Assembly: GCA_900754075.1 (NCBI GenBank)
Contig: CAAEBN010000003.1
Location: forward strand, 1 to 32,711
Origin: an uncultured Collinsella sp.
GTDB taxonomy: Bacteria; Actinomycetota; Coriobacteriia; Coriobacteriales; Coriobacteriaceae
Direction of reading: 5' to 3'
Length of the DNA: 32,711 nt
Shown piece after piece: positions 7,924 to 17,164 of the stretch (position 1 is its first letter; each line of letters begins with the position of its first letter). The notes under the pieces were generated by a model. It saw only the letters and a list, made by a program, of their open reading frames with translations, did no database searches and was not told the origin of the DNA. The translations under genes were made by a program, and so were the position numbers.

Positions 7924-9531
7924 CTATCCGCATATGCCGCATTTGGCGCAGGCGGAAAGCGCGGCTGGGGCCTGAGCGATGCCGCCTTTGGCCGTCTCGC
8001 GCAGGGTTGCCGGAAGGGCGTGGCCCACCGAGAGCATCACATGCGCCATCTGGTCAAACGGTACCAGGCTCTTGATGCCGGCGAGCGCGAGCTGGGCTGA
8101 GCTGAAGGCCGCAGCCACGCCGATGGCATTGCGGTTTTGGCACGGCACCTCGACCAGTCCGCCCACGGGGTCGCAAACGAGGCCCAGCAGATTGCTCAGC
8201 GCGATGGAGCTGGCGTCAAGTGCCTGCTCGGGGGTGCCGCCGAGCATCTGCACCAGCGCGGCGGCGGCCATGGCGGCGGCACTTCCCACCTCGGCCTGGC
8301 ATCCGCCCTCGGCGCCGGCGACGCAGGCGCTCGTGGTGAGGTTGAGGCCGATGGCGGCGGCGCAGTAGAGGGCGTCCATGACCTGTTCGTCATCGAGCTG
8401 CAGGTGGTCGGCCAGGGCCAGAACGCAGCCGGGTACGACGCCCGCGGAGCCTGCCGTGGGGGCCGCGACGATCACGCCCATAGTGTCGGAGCGCTCAAGT
8501 ACGGCCATGGCACGGGCCACGGCTTCGGTCTGTACGGCGCCCATTAAACTGGAGCTAAGGTCGTTGCGGCCGGTGGCATCGACGAGCTTAGCCTCGCCGC
8601 CGATAAGCCCGCCGAGCGAGCGCTGCGGATTGGCGATGGGGGCCGTGGTCTCCTCGCGCATGACGTCGAGCACGCGGCGCATGGCGGCGACGGCGTGGGC
8701 CTCGCCGGTCAGACGCGCCTCGCGCACGGCCATGACGGCGCCGATGCTGAGTCCCAGCTCCTCGCATGCGCCGAGCAGCTGCTCGCCGTCGTCGAAGACC
8801 TCCTTGGCCGAGACGCCGGGGGAGAGCGATGATGCCGAGCCGGGGAGCTCAATAAAGGTGGCGTAGCCGACGTTGTCGAGTTTGCGCAGCATGGGGATGA
8901 CAGTGTCGTCGGGTGTGCCGTCGGTCTCAAAGACGGAGTAGGCCTGGCCGCCCACCTCGGTGCGGTAAGTACGGCAGAAGGCAATGTTGACGTGTGCGTA
9001 GGCGAGCAAGTTGGTGAGCGCGGCGAGCACGCCTGGAACGTCCTGGTGCGCCACGAAGAGCGTTGAATACATGCCCGAGATGTCGACGCCGACGCCGTTG
9101 ATGCGGCTAATGCGCATCTTGCCGCCGCCCAGGCTCTCGCCGCGGACCTGCGCCGTAGCGCCCCTGTCGTCGACCATCTCGATATCGACGGTGTTGGGGT
9201 GGATGGAGGCATCGTCGCCCTTAATGTCAAAGTGATAATCGAGGCCCTGCTTGCGCGCGAGGTCGAAGGCCTGCTTGATATTCTCGTCGTCGGTGTCGAG
9301 ACCCAGGATGCCCGCGACGAGCGCGCGGTCGGTGCCGTGGCCGCGGTAGGTGTGGGCGAAGGAGTTCCACAGGCCAAAGGTGACCTTGGTAATGCGGCCC
9401 TCGAGCAGGCTGGCGGCCACCTGCGCGCACCGCAGGGCGCCGGCGGTGTGCGATGAGCTGGGGCCGACCATGACGGGCCCTAAGATCTCGAATGCAGAGG
9501 TCGTAGCTAGTGTTTGCGGCTTGCCTGCCAT
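7924..9531 (-). CDS. sdaA: L-serine ammonia-lyase, single-chain iron-sulfur type
   Basis: The 535-residue enzyme deaminates L-serine to pyruvate and ammonia using a [4Fe-4S] cluster. The beta domain comes first, with GPSSSHTAG at 24-32 and an ACT-like domain at about 155-232 (DVPGVLAALTNLLA). The alpha domain runs from about 245 to the end. Three cysteines, Cys411, Cys453 and Cys464, have the 42- and 11-residue spacing I recall for cluster ligands of single-chain serine dehydratases. The C-terminus is unusual in being Cys-rich (CAKCGICG); in the family a C-terminal Cys can enter the active site. ATG 9531 has AGGAG 4 nt upstream; the upstream in-frame start at 9573 does not. The gene is preceded by a 121-bp palindrome. 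Confidence 0.95.
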   Translation of the reverse strand: MAGKPQTLATTSAFEILGPVMVGPSSSHTAGALRCAQVAASLLEGRITKVTFGLWNSFAHTYRGHGTDRALVAGILGLDTDDENIKQAFDLARKQGLDYHFDIKGDDASIHPNTVDIEMVDDRGATAQVRGESLGGGKMRISRINGVGVDISGMYSTLFVAHQDVPGVLAALTNLLAYAHVNIAFCRTYRTEVGGQAYSVFETDGTPDDTVIPMLRKLDNVGYATFIELPGSASSLSPGVSAKEVFDDGEQLLGACEELGLSIGAVMAVREARLTGEAHAVAAMRRVLDVMREETTAPIANPQRSLGGLIGGEAKLVDATGRNDLSSSLMGAVQTEAVARAMAVLERSDTMGVIVAAPTAGSAGVVPGCVLALADHLQLDDEQVMDALYCAAAIGLNLTTSACVAGAEGGCQAEVGSAAAMAAAALVQMLGGTPEQALDASSIALSNLLGLVCDPVGGLVEVPCQNRNAIGVAAAFSSAQLALAGIKSLVPFDQMAHVMLSVGHALPATLRETAKGGIAQAPAALSACAKCGICG

Positions 9532-9554
9532 GTGTGCTCCTGTTCTATTCCGTC

Positions 9555-9675
9555 GTCCCGAGGGGCGGGGCATAAGGTCGCCTGCTCGGACAGTCCTGCT
9601 CGCACGGAGGCCACATTAAGTGGCCTCCGGCTCGTGCGGAACTCGCGATCGACCTTATGCCCCGCCCCTCGGGAC
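9555..9675. repeat. Long perfect palindrome, family B copy 1
   Basis: Perfect 26-bp arms (9555-9580 and 9650-9675) start GTCCCGAGGGGCGGGG. They enclose a 69-nt loop carrying a second hairpin (9606-9614 with 9620-9628, loop ATTAA). The loop contains TGCTC (9597-9601) and GCGGAACTCGCG (9636-9647). It sits between metK's terminator and sdaA, ending 24 bp before the sdaA ATG, so it is likely part of the sdaA leader if the promoter lies upstream of it. Copy 2 at 15926-16027 shares the ends and loop motifs but not the arm sequence. Confidence 0.85.
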
Positions 9676-9766
9676 TAAGGATACATGGTTGGAGTTGCTA
9701 GATGGCAAAATTCATTAGCTAGGGACGCGCTTTACCTTGCATATCGAAACGTCTTCACCACCGTTT
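9676..9766. other. Gap between palindrome and metK terminator
   Basis: No coding signal. On the minus strand this is the only room for an sdaA promoter upstream of the palindrome. A TATCCT box (9676-9683 area) with TTGCCA 19 bp upstream is the best candidate and is weak. Confidence 0.25.
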
Positions 9767-9806
9767 AAATAAAAAAGAAGTACCGGTTGGAGCCGGTACT
9801 TCTTTT
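9767..9806 (-). terminator. metK terminator
   Basis: A 14-bp perfect stem (AAAAGAAGTACCGG, 9773-9786, with 9793-9806) has a 6-nt loop. On the minus strand it is followed by a T-run continuing into TTTTTTATTTAAA. It begins about 38 nt after the metK stop. The A/T flanks allow it to work on both strands. Confidence 0.92.
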
Positions 9807-9843
9807 GGTGTGTTGTTTTTTGGCTGTGGCTTTTCTCGCTAGC

Positions 9844-11124
<1,281 letters not shown>

Positions 11125-11224
11125 GATTGTCCTTTCAAAAACGTGTCCCGGCGACCGTTACCATTCCGCCGAGCTCTATATGCAAGGGAACATCATATCG
11201 CGTAAATCCAACATTCACACCCTT
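11125..11224 (-). promoter_or_regulatory. metK leader and probable promoter region
   Basis: On the minus strand a TATGAT box (11197-11192) lies about 70 bp upstream of the metK ATG. A TGTGAA-like -35 is 16-17 bp further up and is a poor match. No riboswitch, leader peptide or strong hairpin was found. Confidence 0.35.
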
Positions 11225-11282
11225 TCCGCACCTACTCATTGGGGACAGACTTAAATGAGTAGGTCGGTGCCCTTTGTGCGGA
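11225..11282. repeat. REP-like palindrome between metK and gltX
   Basis: Inner arms CCTACTCATT (11231-11240) and AATGAGTAGG (11254-11263) flank a GGGGACAGACTTA centre. Outer TCCGCA (11225-11230) and TGCGGA (11277-11282) also pair. A core of the form TGGGGACAGACTTAAATGA is the kind of sequence I associate with REP elements mobilised by Y1 transposases; that is recall, not a search. The element separates the divergent metK and gltX promoters and ends next to the gltX -10 candidate. Confidence 0.6.
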
Positions 11283-11298
11283 GGTTGCTTTGTTGCTT

Positions 11299-11304
11299 TA
11301 TACT
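11299..11304 (+). promoter_or_regulatory. Candidate -10 box of gltX
   Basis: TATACT lies 40 bp upstream of the gltX start. No good -35 box exists at 16-18 bp, because the REP-like palindrome occupies that position. The insertion may therefore have set or altered this promoter. Confidence 0.4.
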
Positions 11305-11344
11305 GGTGCGGTTAGACATCCATCCTGCAATCGAGGAGATATCC

Positions 11345-12820
11345 ATGGCATCAGACGTTCGCGTCCGCTTTGCACCCTCACCCACGGGTAAGCTGCACAT
11401 CGGCGGCGCCCGCACCGCTATCTATAACTGGGCTTTCGCCCGCGCAAACGGCGGCACGTTCATCCTGCGCATCGACGACACCGACCCCACCCGTTCCACC
11501 GACGAGAACACGCAGATCATCCTGCGCGCCATGCGTTGGCTGGGCTTGGACTGGGACGAGGGCCCCGAGGTGGGTGGCGACTATGGCCCCTACGCACAGA
11601 CCGAGCGTCTGGACCTGTACAAGCAGGCCGCCCAGAAGCTCTGGGACGAGGGCAAGGCCTATCCCTGCTTCTGCACCAAGGAGCAGCTCGACGCCGATCG
11701 CAAGGCCGCCCAGGAGCGCAAGGACCCCTTCCAGGGCTATCAGCGCCGCTGCCGCGATCTTGATCCCGAGGAGGCGCGCCGCCGCATCGAGGCCGGCGAG
11801 CCCTACGTCCTGCGCATCAAGGTGCCCGAGGACCGCGGTGACGTCGTCATCCACGACGCCGTTCACGGCGAGGTGACCTTCGACGCCAAGGAGCTCGACG
11901 ACTTCGTCATCTTCCGCTCCGATGGCACGCCCACGTATAACTTCGCGACCGTCGTCGACGATGCCATGATGAAGATTACCCACGTCATCCGCGGCGACGA
12001 CCATCTGTCCAACACCCCGCGCCAGGTCATGGTCTACGAAGCCCTCGGCGCGCCCGTGCCCACGTTCGCGCACATCTCCATGATTCTGGGTGCCGACGGC
12101 AAGAAGCTCTCCAAGCGCCACGGCGCTACCTCGGTGGAGGAGTATCGCGACGCCGGTTATCTGCCCGACGCCTTCGTCAACTATCTGGCACTGCTCGGCT
12201 GGTCGCTCGACGGCGAGACTACGATCATCCCGCGCGACGTCCTGGCCAGCAAATTCTCGCTCGACCGCATCTCCAAGAACCCGGCGACTTTCGACCCCAA
12301 GAAGCTCGACTGGGTCAATGCCGAGTACATCAACGGCATGTCCGATGCTCAGTTTGCCGACGAGATCATGGTCCCCGAGCTGCACGAGGCGGGTCTCATC
12401 GAGGGTAATGTCGAGTACGGCGAGGATTGGATCGATGCGCTTTCTGCCATCGTCAAGCCGCGCACCAAGATGCCGGCCGACGCCGTGACCGTCGCCGCTC
12501 CCATCTTTGCCACGGCTGAGACGCTCAAGTATGACGAGAAGTCTGTCAACAAGGGTCTGGCCAAGGAAGGCATGGGCGCCATTCTGGATGCCGCCAAGGC
12601 CGCGCTCGAGGGCGTGAACGAGTGGACGGCCGCCAACATCGACGCCGCGCTTGAGCCGCTGCCCGAGCAGATGGACCTCAAGAAGCGCGTGGTGTTCCAG
12701 GCTGTGCGCGTCGCCGTCTGCGGCAACATGGTGAGCCCCCCGCTGGGCGAGACCATGGCGCTCGTCGGCCGCGACGACTGCCTGGCGCGCATCGACCGCG
12801 CCCGCACGATGGCGCTGTAG
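11345..12820 (+). CDS. gltX: Glutamate-tRNA ligase
   Basis: This 491-residue class I aminoacyl-tRNA synthetase charges tRNA-Glu, one of which is encoded at the start of this window. The HIGH-type motif is in APSPTGKLHIGGARTAIYNW (about 11-30) and the KMSKS-type loop is KKLSKRHGA (253-261). The GxxGxxxR-rich Rossmann core and a helical C-terminal anticodon-binding domain follow. ATG 11345, preceded by GAGGAGAT, is preferred over the upstream in-frame start at 11255, which would add about 30 residues overlapping the promoter and repeat. A terminator follows directly, so the gene forms its own unit ahead of priA. Confidence 0.96.
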   Translation: MASDVRVRFAPSPTGKLHIGGARTAIYNWAFARANGGTFILRIDDTDPTRSTDENTQIILRAMRWLGLDWDEGPEVGGDYGPYAQTERLDLYKQAAQKLWDEGKAYPCFCTKEQLDADRKAAQERKDPFQGYQRRCRDLDPEEARRRIEAGEPYVLRIKVPEDRGDVVIHDAVHGEVTFDAKELDDFVIFRSDGTPTYNFATVVDDAMMKITHVIRGDDHLSNTPRQVMVYEALGAPVPTFAHISMILGADGKKLSKRHGATSVEEYRDAGYLPDAFVNYLALLGWSLDGETTIIPRDVLASKFSLDRISKNPATFDPKKLDWVNAEYINGMSDAQFADEIMVPELHEAGLIEGNVEYGEDWIDALSAIVKPRTKMPADAVTVAAPIFATAETLKYDEKSVNKGLAKEGMGAILDAAKAALEGVNEWTAANIDAALEPLPEQMDLKKRVVFQAVRVAVCGNMVSPPLGETMALVGRDDCLARIDRARTMAL

Positions 12821-12843
12821 CAGCTGCGCAAACGCATGTATCC

Positions 12844-12875
12844 GAGCCCCGTTCACCCGAGCGGGGCTCTTGTTT
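12844..12875 (+). terminator. gltX terminator
   Basis: GAGCCCCG (12844-12851) pairs with CGGGGCTC (12862-12869) around a 10-nt loop, followed by TTGTTTCTGT. It lies 24 nt after the gltX stop and 33 nt before priA, so priA may rely partly on readthrough or on a promoter in this short gap. Confidence 0.8.
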
Positions 12876-12908
12876 CTGTAGACGTATGGGATAGGAGGTG
12901 CTGGGGCC

Positions 12909-15362
12909 ATGGCCGAGCAACTTTCGCTGTTTGGTTCGCCGGGACCGGAGGAAGCTCCGAAGTCCGCGGCCCCTGCCGCCGCCTCGACGCAGCCCGGGCC
13001 TACGCCAGAGTCCATTTCCGCCTATGCGAGCGTAGTCCTGGACATTCCCACCCGTGCGCTCTCTGAGCCGTTTGCCTACGGCATTCCGCAGTCACTCGCC
13101 AACGATGCCCAGATCGGCTCTACCGTCCTAGTTCATTTTGGCAACCGTGCTGCCGCTGGCTACATCGTTGACATCGCGCCCGAGCTGGCCGATCTTCAAG
13201 GCAACAACGCCCTCGATCCCGCGCGCATCAAGCCCATCGAGGCCATCCTCAGCAAACCGCTCTTTACCGCCGAAGCCGCCCGCATTGCGCGTTGGATGAG
13301 CCGCGAGTATGTCGCGACGCTTTCCGAGTGCCTGCGCCTGTTCTTGCCACCGGGTGGAAGCCCGCGCGTGGTCAAGGGCGAAGATGGCGTGTGGACCGTT
13401 GAGCGCCCCGCCGTCAAACCCATCCAAAACCGCTGGGTCATGCTCACACCCGAGGGTTTCGACTACACGCCGCCCAAGACCGCGGTTCGTCAGCGTCAGC
13501 TCATCGAGGCGCTCCAATGCGGCCCGGTCACGACGCGCGACCTCAACCTGCTCTACAACAGTATGTCGGCGACCATTAAAGCGCTCGAAAAACGCGGCGT
13601 CGTGGTGGTGGAAGAGCGCCGCGCCTGGCGTGGCTGCAGCGAGCAGACCACGTTGTCCTCGGCAAGCGGCAAGGCCCCGGTGGCACTTACGAACGGCCAG
13701 CAGCAGGCGCTCGCGCAGATTGAGCGTGCCCGTCTTGACGCCCACGGCGACGTGGTTCTGGTCGACGGCGTCACCGGCTCCGGCAAAACCGAGGTCTACC
13801 TTTCGGCGATTGAGCGCGTGCTGGCGGCCGGCCGTTCGGCCTGCGTGCTCGTGCCCGAGATCTCGCTGACGGCCCAGACCGTCGGCCGCTTCCGCTCGCG
13901 CTTTGGCGAGACAGTCGCTGTGTTCCATTCGCGTCTTTCTGCTGGCGAGCGTCTGGACCAGTGGGATATGGTCGCCAGCGGTGCCGCGCGCGTGGTCGTG
14001 GGCGCCCGCTCGGCGCTCTTTTGCCCGCTCAGCGACTTGGGCCTCATCATCATCGACGAGGAGCACGAGACCAGCTACAAGCAGGGCTCCAGCCCGCGCT
14101 ACCATGCGCGCGAGGTGGCGGCCGAGATGGCTCGTCGCTTTCGCTGCCCGCTTGTGTTGGGCTCGGCCACGCCCTCGGCCGAGGCCCTCGACCGCTGCAG
14201 CCGCGGAACGTATAACGGTGCCACCTGGACGCGCGTCGAGATGCCCGAGCGCCCGGGACACGCCGTGTTGCCCACAGTCCTCATTGCCGACCTGCGTCGC
14301 GAGTTCGCACACGGCAGCCGCTCCATGTTCTCTAAACCGCTGATGGAAGGTCTCGAGCGCGTGGTCGAACGCCGCGAAAAGGCCGTGTTGCTGCACAACC
14401 GTCGCGGCTTTGCACCGTTCCTTATGTGCCGCGAATGTGGCTGCGTGCCCACCTGCAACCACTGCTCGACCGCACTCACGTACCACGAGCGCACGCACAC
14501 GCTGCAGTGCCACACTTGTGGATCGTCCTGGCGCGTGCAGCCCTATCCTGCGCCCACGAGTCGCTGTCCCAAGTGCGGCAGCCGCTACCTGGCAAAAATG
14601 GGCCTGGGTACTCAGCAGATCGAGGACGCACTGCACCAGATGCTGCCTGACGACGTCGTCATCATTCGCATGGACGCCGATTCCACGCGCGGAAAGGATG
14701 CGCACAAAAAGCTGCTCGAGCAGTTCGATGCCGCCGATTGCGCGGTGCTGCTGGGCACCCAGATGATTGCCAAGGGCCTCGACTTTCCCGAGGTCACGCT
14801 CGTGGGCGTGGTCAATGCCGACTTTGCCCTCAAGCTGCCCGATTTTAGAGCAGGGGAGCGCGCCTACGATCTGCTGGAGCAGGTTGCGGGCCGCGCCGGT
14901 CGCGGCGATCGCCCCGGCGAGGTTATCATCCAAACCTATCTGCCCGATGACCCGGTCATTCGCGCCGTCGCCGAGCACGACCGTTCGATCTTTACCGACT
15001 ACGACCTGGACCAGCGCCGCGATGCCCTGTATCCGCCGTTCGTACGCCTGGCCAACATCTTGGTATGGTCGACGAACGCGGATGACGCGCGGGACTACAT
15101 CGGTCGCATCGCGAAGCTCCTCAAGCGTCGCTGGCATGCCGCCGCGCCCGACTTTTTGCGGGCGGGCAGCGCCGTGCCCCAGGTGCTTGGTCCGGCTTCG
15201 TGTGTAATCGAGAGAGCCAAGGACCGTTACCGCTTCCATCTGCTTGTAAAGTCGCCGGTAGGGTACCATGTCTCTGATGATATCGACGCCTGCCTCAAAG
15301 AGGTGGGCTCCGTGCGCGGCGTGAGCGTGAGTGTTGACGTCGACGCCTATGATTTGATGTAA
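12909..15362 (+). CDS. priA: Primosomal protein N' (replication-restart helicase)
   Basis: The 817-residue superfamily-2 3'-5' DNA helicase reloads the replisome at stalled forks. The N-terminal 40 residues are Ala/Pro-rich and disordered. They are followed by the DNA-binding domain, a winged-helix region (about 190-240) and the helicase core with Walker A GVTGSGKT at 287-294 and DEEH at 383-386. The zinc-binding insertion is intact: Cys507, 510, 516, 519, 534, 537, 553 and 556, with an extra Cys512. The helicase C-lobe contains VAGRAGRG. AGGAGGTG lies 8 nt before the ATG. It heads the priA-def-fmt-rsmB cluster, a common bacterial order. Confidence 0.96.
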   Translation: MAEQLSLFGSPGPEEAPKSAAPAAASTQPGPTPESISAYASVVLDIPTRALSEPFAYGIPQSLANDAQIGSTVLVHFGNRAAAGYIVDIAPELADLQGNNALDPARIKPIEAILSKPLFTAEAARIARWMSREYVATLSECLRLFLPPGGSPRVVKGEDGVWTVERPAVKPIQNRWVMLTPEGFDYTPPKTAVRQRQLIEALQCGPVTTRDLNLLYNSMSATIKALEKRGVVVVEERRAWRGCSEQTTLSSASGKAPVALTNGQQQALAQIERARLDAHGDVVLVDGVTGSGKTEVYLSAIERVLAAGRSACVLVPEISLTAQTVGRFRSRFGETVAVFHSRLSAGERLDQWDMVASGAARVVVGARSALFCPLSDLGLIIIDEEHETSYKQGSSPRYHAREVAAEMARRFRCPLVLGSATPSAEALDRCSRGTYNGATWTRVEMPERPGHAVLPTVLIADLRREFAHGSRSMFSKPLMEGLERVVERREKAVLLHNRRGFAPFLMCRECGCVPTCNHCSTALTYHERTHTLQCHTCGSSWRVQPYPAPTSRCPKCGSRYLAKMGLGTQQIEDALHQMLPDDVVIIRMDADSTRGKDAHKKLLEQFDAADCAVLLGTQMIAKGLDFPEVTLVGVVNADFALKLPDFRAGERAYDLLEQVAGRAGRGDRPGEVIIQTYLPDDPVIRAVAEHDRSIFTDYDLDQRRDALYPPFVRLANILVWSTNADDARDYIGRIAKLLKRRWHAAAPDFLRAGSAVPQVLGPASCVIERAKDRYRFHLLVKSPVGYHVSDDIDACLKEVGSVRGVSVSVDVDAYDLM

Positions 15363-15380
15363 CAACCCGAAAGGATGGCC

Positions 15381-15917
15381 ATGGAAGCCAACGGAATCGT
15401 ACTGTCTCCCGACCCTCGTCTGCGCCAGGAGTGCGCCGTCATCGAGGAGATTACCCCGGCGATCGAGGCGCTCGCCGAGAAGATGAAGAAGATGATGTTC
15501 GACAACGGCGGTTGCGGCCTGGCTGCCCCGCAGATCGGCGAGCTCATTCAGCTCGTCACCATCGACTGCGACTATAGCGACAAAAATGATTATGACCCGT
15601 ACGTGCTCATCAACCCTGTCATTGTTGAGCAGAGTGACCATCTGGTGCCGTTTAGCGAGGGCTGCCTGTCCATTCCCGGCATTAGCTGCGAGATCGAGCG
15701 TCCCGATCACGTTGTCGTCGAGGCGTACGACTTGGATGCCAACCTGATCCGCTACGAGGCCACGGGCGACCTGTTCTGCGTGTGCCTGCAGCACGAGATC
15801 GATCACCTGCACGGCAATACCATGTTCGAGCGACTCAAGCCGATGCAGCGCATTAAGGCAGTCAAGGAGTACCAGGACGCCCTGGCCCGCGGCGCTCGAC
15901 CGGGCGAGACTGAATAA
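15381..15917 (+). CDS. def: Peptide deformylase
   Basis: The 178-residue metalloprotease removes the formyl group from nascent N-terminal fMet, reversing the Fmt step encoded just downstream. All three motifs are present: GCGLAAPQ (44-51), EGCLS (93-97, metal ligand Cys95) and HEIDH (138-142, two metal-ligand His and catalytic Glu). GAAAGG ends at 15374, which leaves no spacing for ATG 15375 but 6 nt for ATG 15381, so I use the latter. It begins 18 nt after the priA stop, within the operon. A 102-bp palindrome follows the stop by 8 nt. Confidence 0.96.
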   Translation: MEANGIVLSPDPRLRQECAVIEEITPAIEALAEKMKKMMFDNGGCGLAAPQIGELIQLVTIDCDYSDKNDYDPYVLINPVIVEQSDHLVPFSEGCLSIPGISCEIERPDHVVVEAYDLDANLIRYEATGDLFCVCLQHEIDHLHGNTMFERLKPMQRIKAVKEYQDALARGARPGETE

Positions 15918-15925
15918 GGTCGTCC

Positions 15926-16027
15926 GTCCCTGGGGCTGGCCGCCTATATATCATCCCGTGCTCAAACATTCTCGCTTTGCTGCGAAACTGCGCGCGGGAC
16001 GATATATAGGCGGCCAGCCCCAGGGAC
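15926..16027. repeat. Long perfect palindrome, family B copy 2
   Basis: Perfect 27-bp arms (15926-15952 and 16001-16027) begin GTCCCTGGGGCTGG. After one mismatch the stem gains 5 bp (TCCCG 15954-15958 with 15995-15999). The loop starts TGCTC (15959-15963) and ends GCGAAACTGCGCG (15982-15994), matching the loop motifs of copy 1 at 9555-9675. Both copies end in GGGACTA. It lies between def and fmt and is probably transcribed with the operon. It is not a classical terminator because no T-run follows. Confidence 0.85.
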
Positions 16028-16243
16028 TACCTGTTCTTGGCTCGGTTCGCCCGGGTGCCGTTGGGCCAGGGAGGGGCGTCTTCGCTGATAGGTGCTTTGT
16101 TGGGAGGGCTGCTTTTATGCGGCTCTTTCTTTGGTTTTGGGTATATTTGTTCTTGTTGAATTGTTATTGCGGATGGACTGGGTACTTGGCTTTCCGCTGT
16201 TGTTTGTAGCCGTCTCGGCTTTGGTTGAGGGGAGACGTTCTTT
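16028..16243 (+). other. T-rich def-fmt intergenic DNA with a possible 30-codon ORF
   Basis: From about 16090 the plus strand becomes T-rich, unlike the flanking DNA. One small ORF (16117-16209, 30 codons, starting MRLFLWFWVYLFLLN) is very hydrophobic. It is preceded by GGGAGGG (16102-16108) at 8-nt spacing, which is as good as any site here. It could be a small membrane peptide or chance in T-rich DNA. The fmt Shine-Dalgarno sequence GAGGGGAG lies at the end of this stretch. No clear promoter was found. Confidence 0.25.
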
Positions 16244-17164
16244 ATGCGTATTGTGTTTATGGGTACGCCTGATTTTGCTGTGCCTTCGCTGACTTCGCTT
16301 GTTGAGGCTGGGAACGAGATTGCGCTTGTTATTACTCGTCCCGATGCTGTTCGTGGGCGTGGTAAGAAGCTTGAGCCTTCTCCTGTTAAGGCTAAGGCGC
16401 TTGAGCTGGGTTTGCCGGTTGTTGAGGCTAATCGTATGACGCCTGAGGTTGTTGAGGCGCTCCAGGCCGCGCGGGCCGATATTTTCTGTGTGGCTGCCTA
16501 TGGCTGCATTTTGCCTGATGAGGTGCTGCATATGGCGCCGCTTGGTATTGTGAATGTTCATGCTTCGCTGCTGCCGCGTTGGCGTGGCGCTGCTCCCATT
16601 CAGCGTGCTATTCTCGCTGGCGATGAAGTTGCTGGCGTTTCCATTATGCGCATTGGGCATGGCGTGGATACCGGCGCTTATTGTGCGCAGGTCTCGACCT
16701 CGGTTGCGGGTAAGCATGCCGAGGCGCTCACGATGGAGCTTGGTGAGCTTGGTGGCAAGTTGCTTGCCGATACGCTGCCCTCGCTTGCCGATGGCTCGGC
16801 TGTTTGGACTGAGCAGGATGAGTCGCTCGTCACTCATGCTGCCAAGATTTCCAAGCAGGAGATGCGTCTGGATCCGCAGATGGCGGCGCTCGATTGCGTG
16901 CGTCATGTGCTCGCTTCGTCCGATACCGCGCCTGCCCGTTGTGTGATTGCCGGTAAATCGGTTCGCGTGCTCGATGCTGCTCCGGCCGATGTGTCGCTTG
17001 GCGAGGGCACTGTTGCCGTCAAGAGCAAGCGTGTTTACCTGGGCCTTTCCGATGGCGCGGTTGAACTGCTCGAGGTTAAGCCCGATGGCAAGCGTGCCAT
17101 GGCTGCTTCTGCCTGGGCTGCCGGCCTGCAGGGTGCCGAACTTAGGTGGGGTGTACTGTCATGA
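16244..17164 (+). CDS. fmt: Methionyl-tRNA formyltransferase
   Basis: The 306-residue enzyme transfers a formyl group from 10-formyl-tetrahydrofolate to initiator Met-tRNA. The N-terminal Rossmann domain carries MRIVFMGTPDFAVPSL, the GRGKKLEPSPVK loop, and the folate and catalytic region NVHASLLPRWRGAAPIQRAI followed by the DTG of GHGVDTGAY. A C-terminal OB-fold domain binds tRNA. ATG 16244 has GAGGGGAG 8 nt upstream. Codon use is odd: of the first 60 codons I count 35 ending in T and 2 ending in C, whereas def is C-ending. The stop overlaps the rsmB start (ATGA), so the two are coupled. Confidence 0.96.
   Translation: MRIVFMGTPDFAVPSLTSLVEAGNEIALVITRPDAVRGRGKKLEPSPVKAKALELGLPVVEANRMTPEVVEALQAARADIFCVAAYGCILPDEVLHMAPLGIVNVHASLLPRWRGAAPIQRAILAGDEVAGVSIMRIGHGVDTGAYCAQVSTSVAGKHAEALTMELGELGGKLLADTLPSLADGSAVWTEQDESLVTHAAKISKQEMRLDPQMAALDCVRHVLASSDTAPARCVIAGKSVRVLDAAPADVSLGEGTVAVKSKRVYLGLSDGAVELLEVKPDGKRAMAASAWAAGLQGAELRWGVLS

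Noticed and set aside
5995..8100. 701-codon ORF on the plus strand
   Set aside because: It is antisense to the L,D-transpeptidase gene, whose YkuD motif and start site are convincing.
11125..11224. SAM riboswitch ahead of metK
   Set aside because: I looked for paired-helix motifs and a terminator in the leader and saw none; the leader is short.
11255..11344. N-terminal extension of gltX
   Set aside because: It overlaps the REP-like repeat and the TATACT box. The family's normal N-terminus starts at ATG 11345 with GAGGAGAT upstream.
13128..15812. 894-codon ORF on the minus strand
   Set aside because: It is antisense to priA and def. Its translation is rich in Arg, His and Asp with no recognisable domain.
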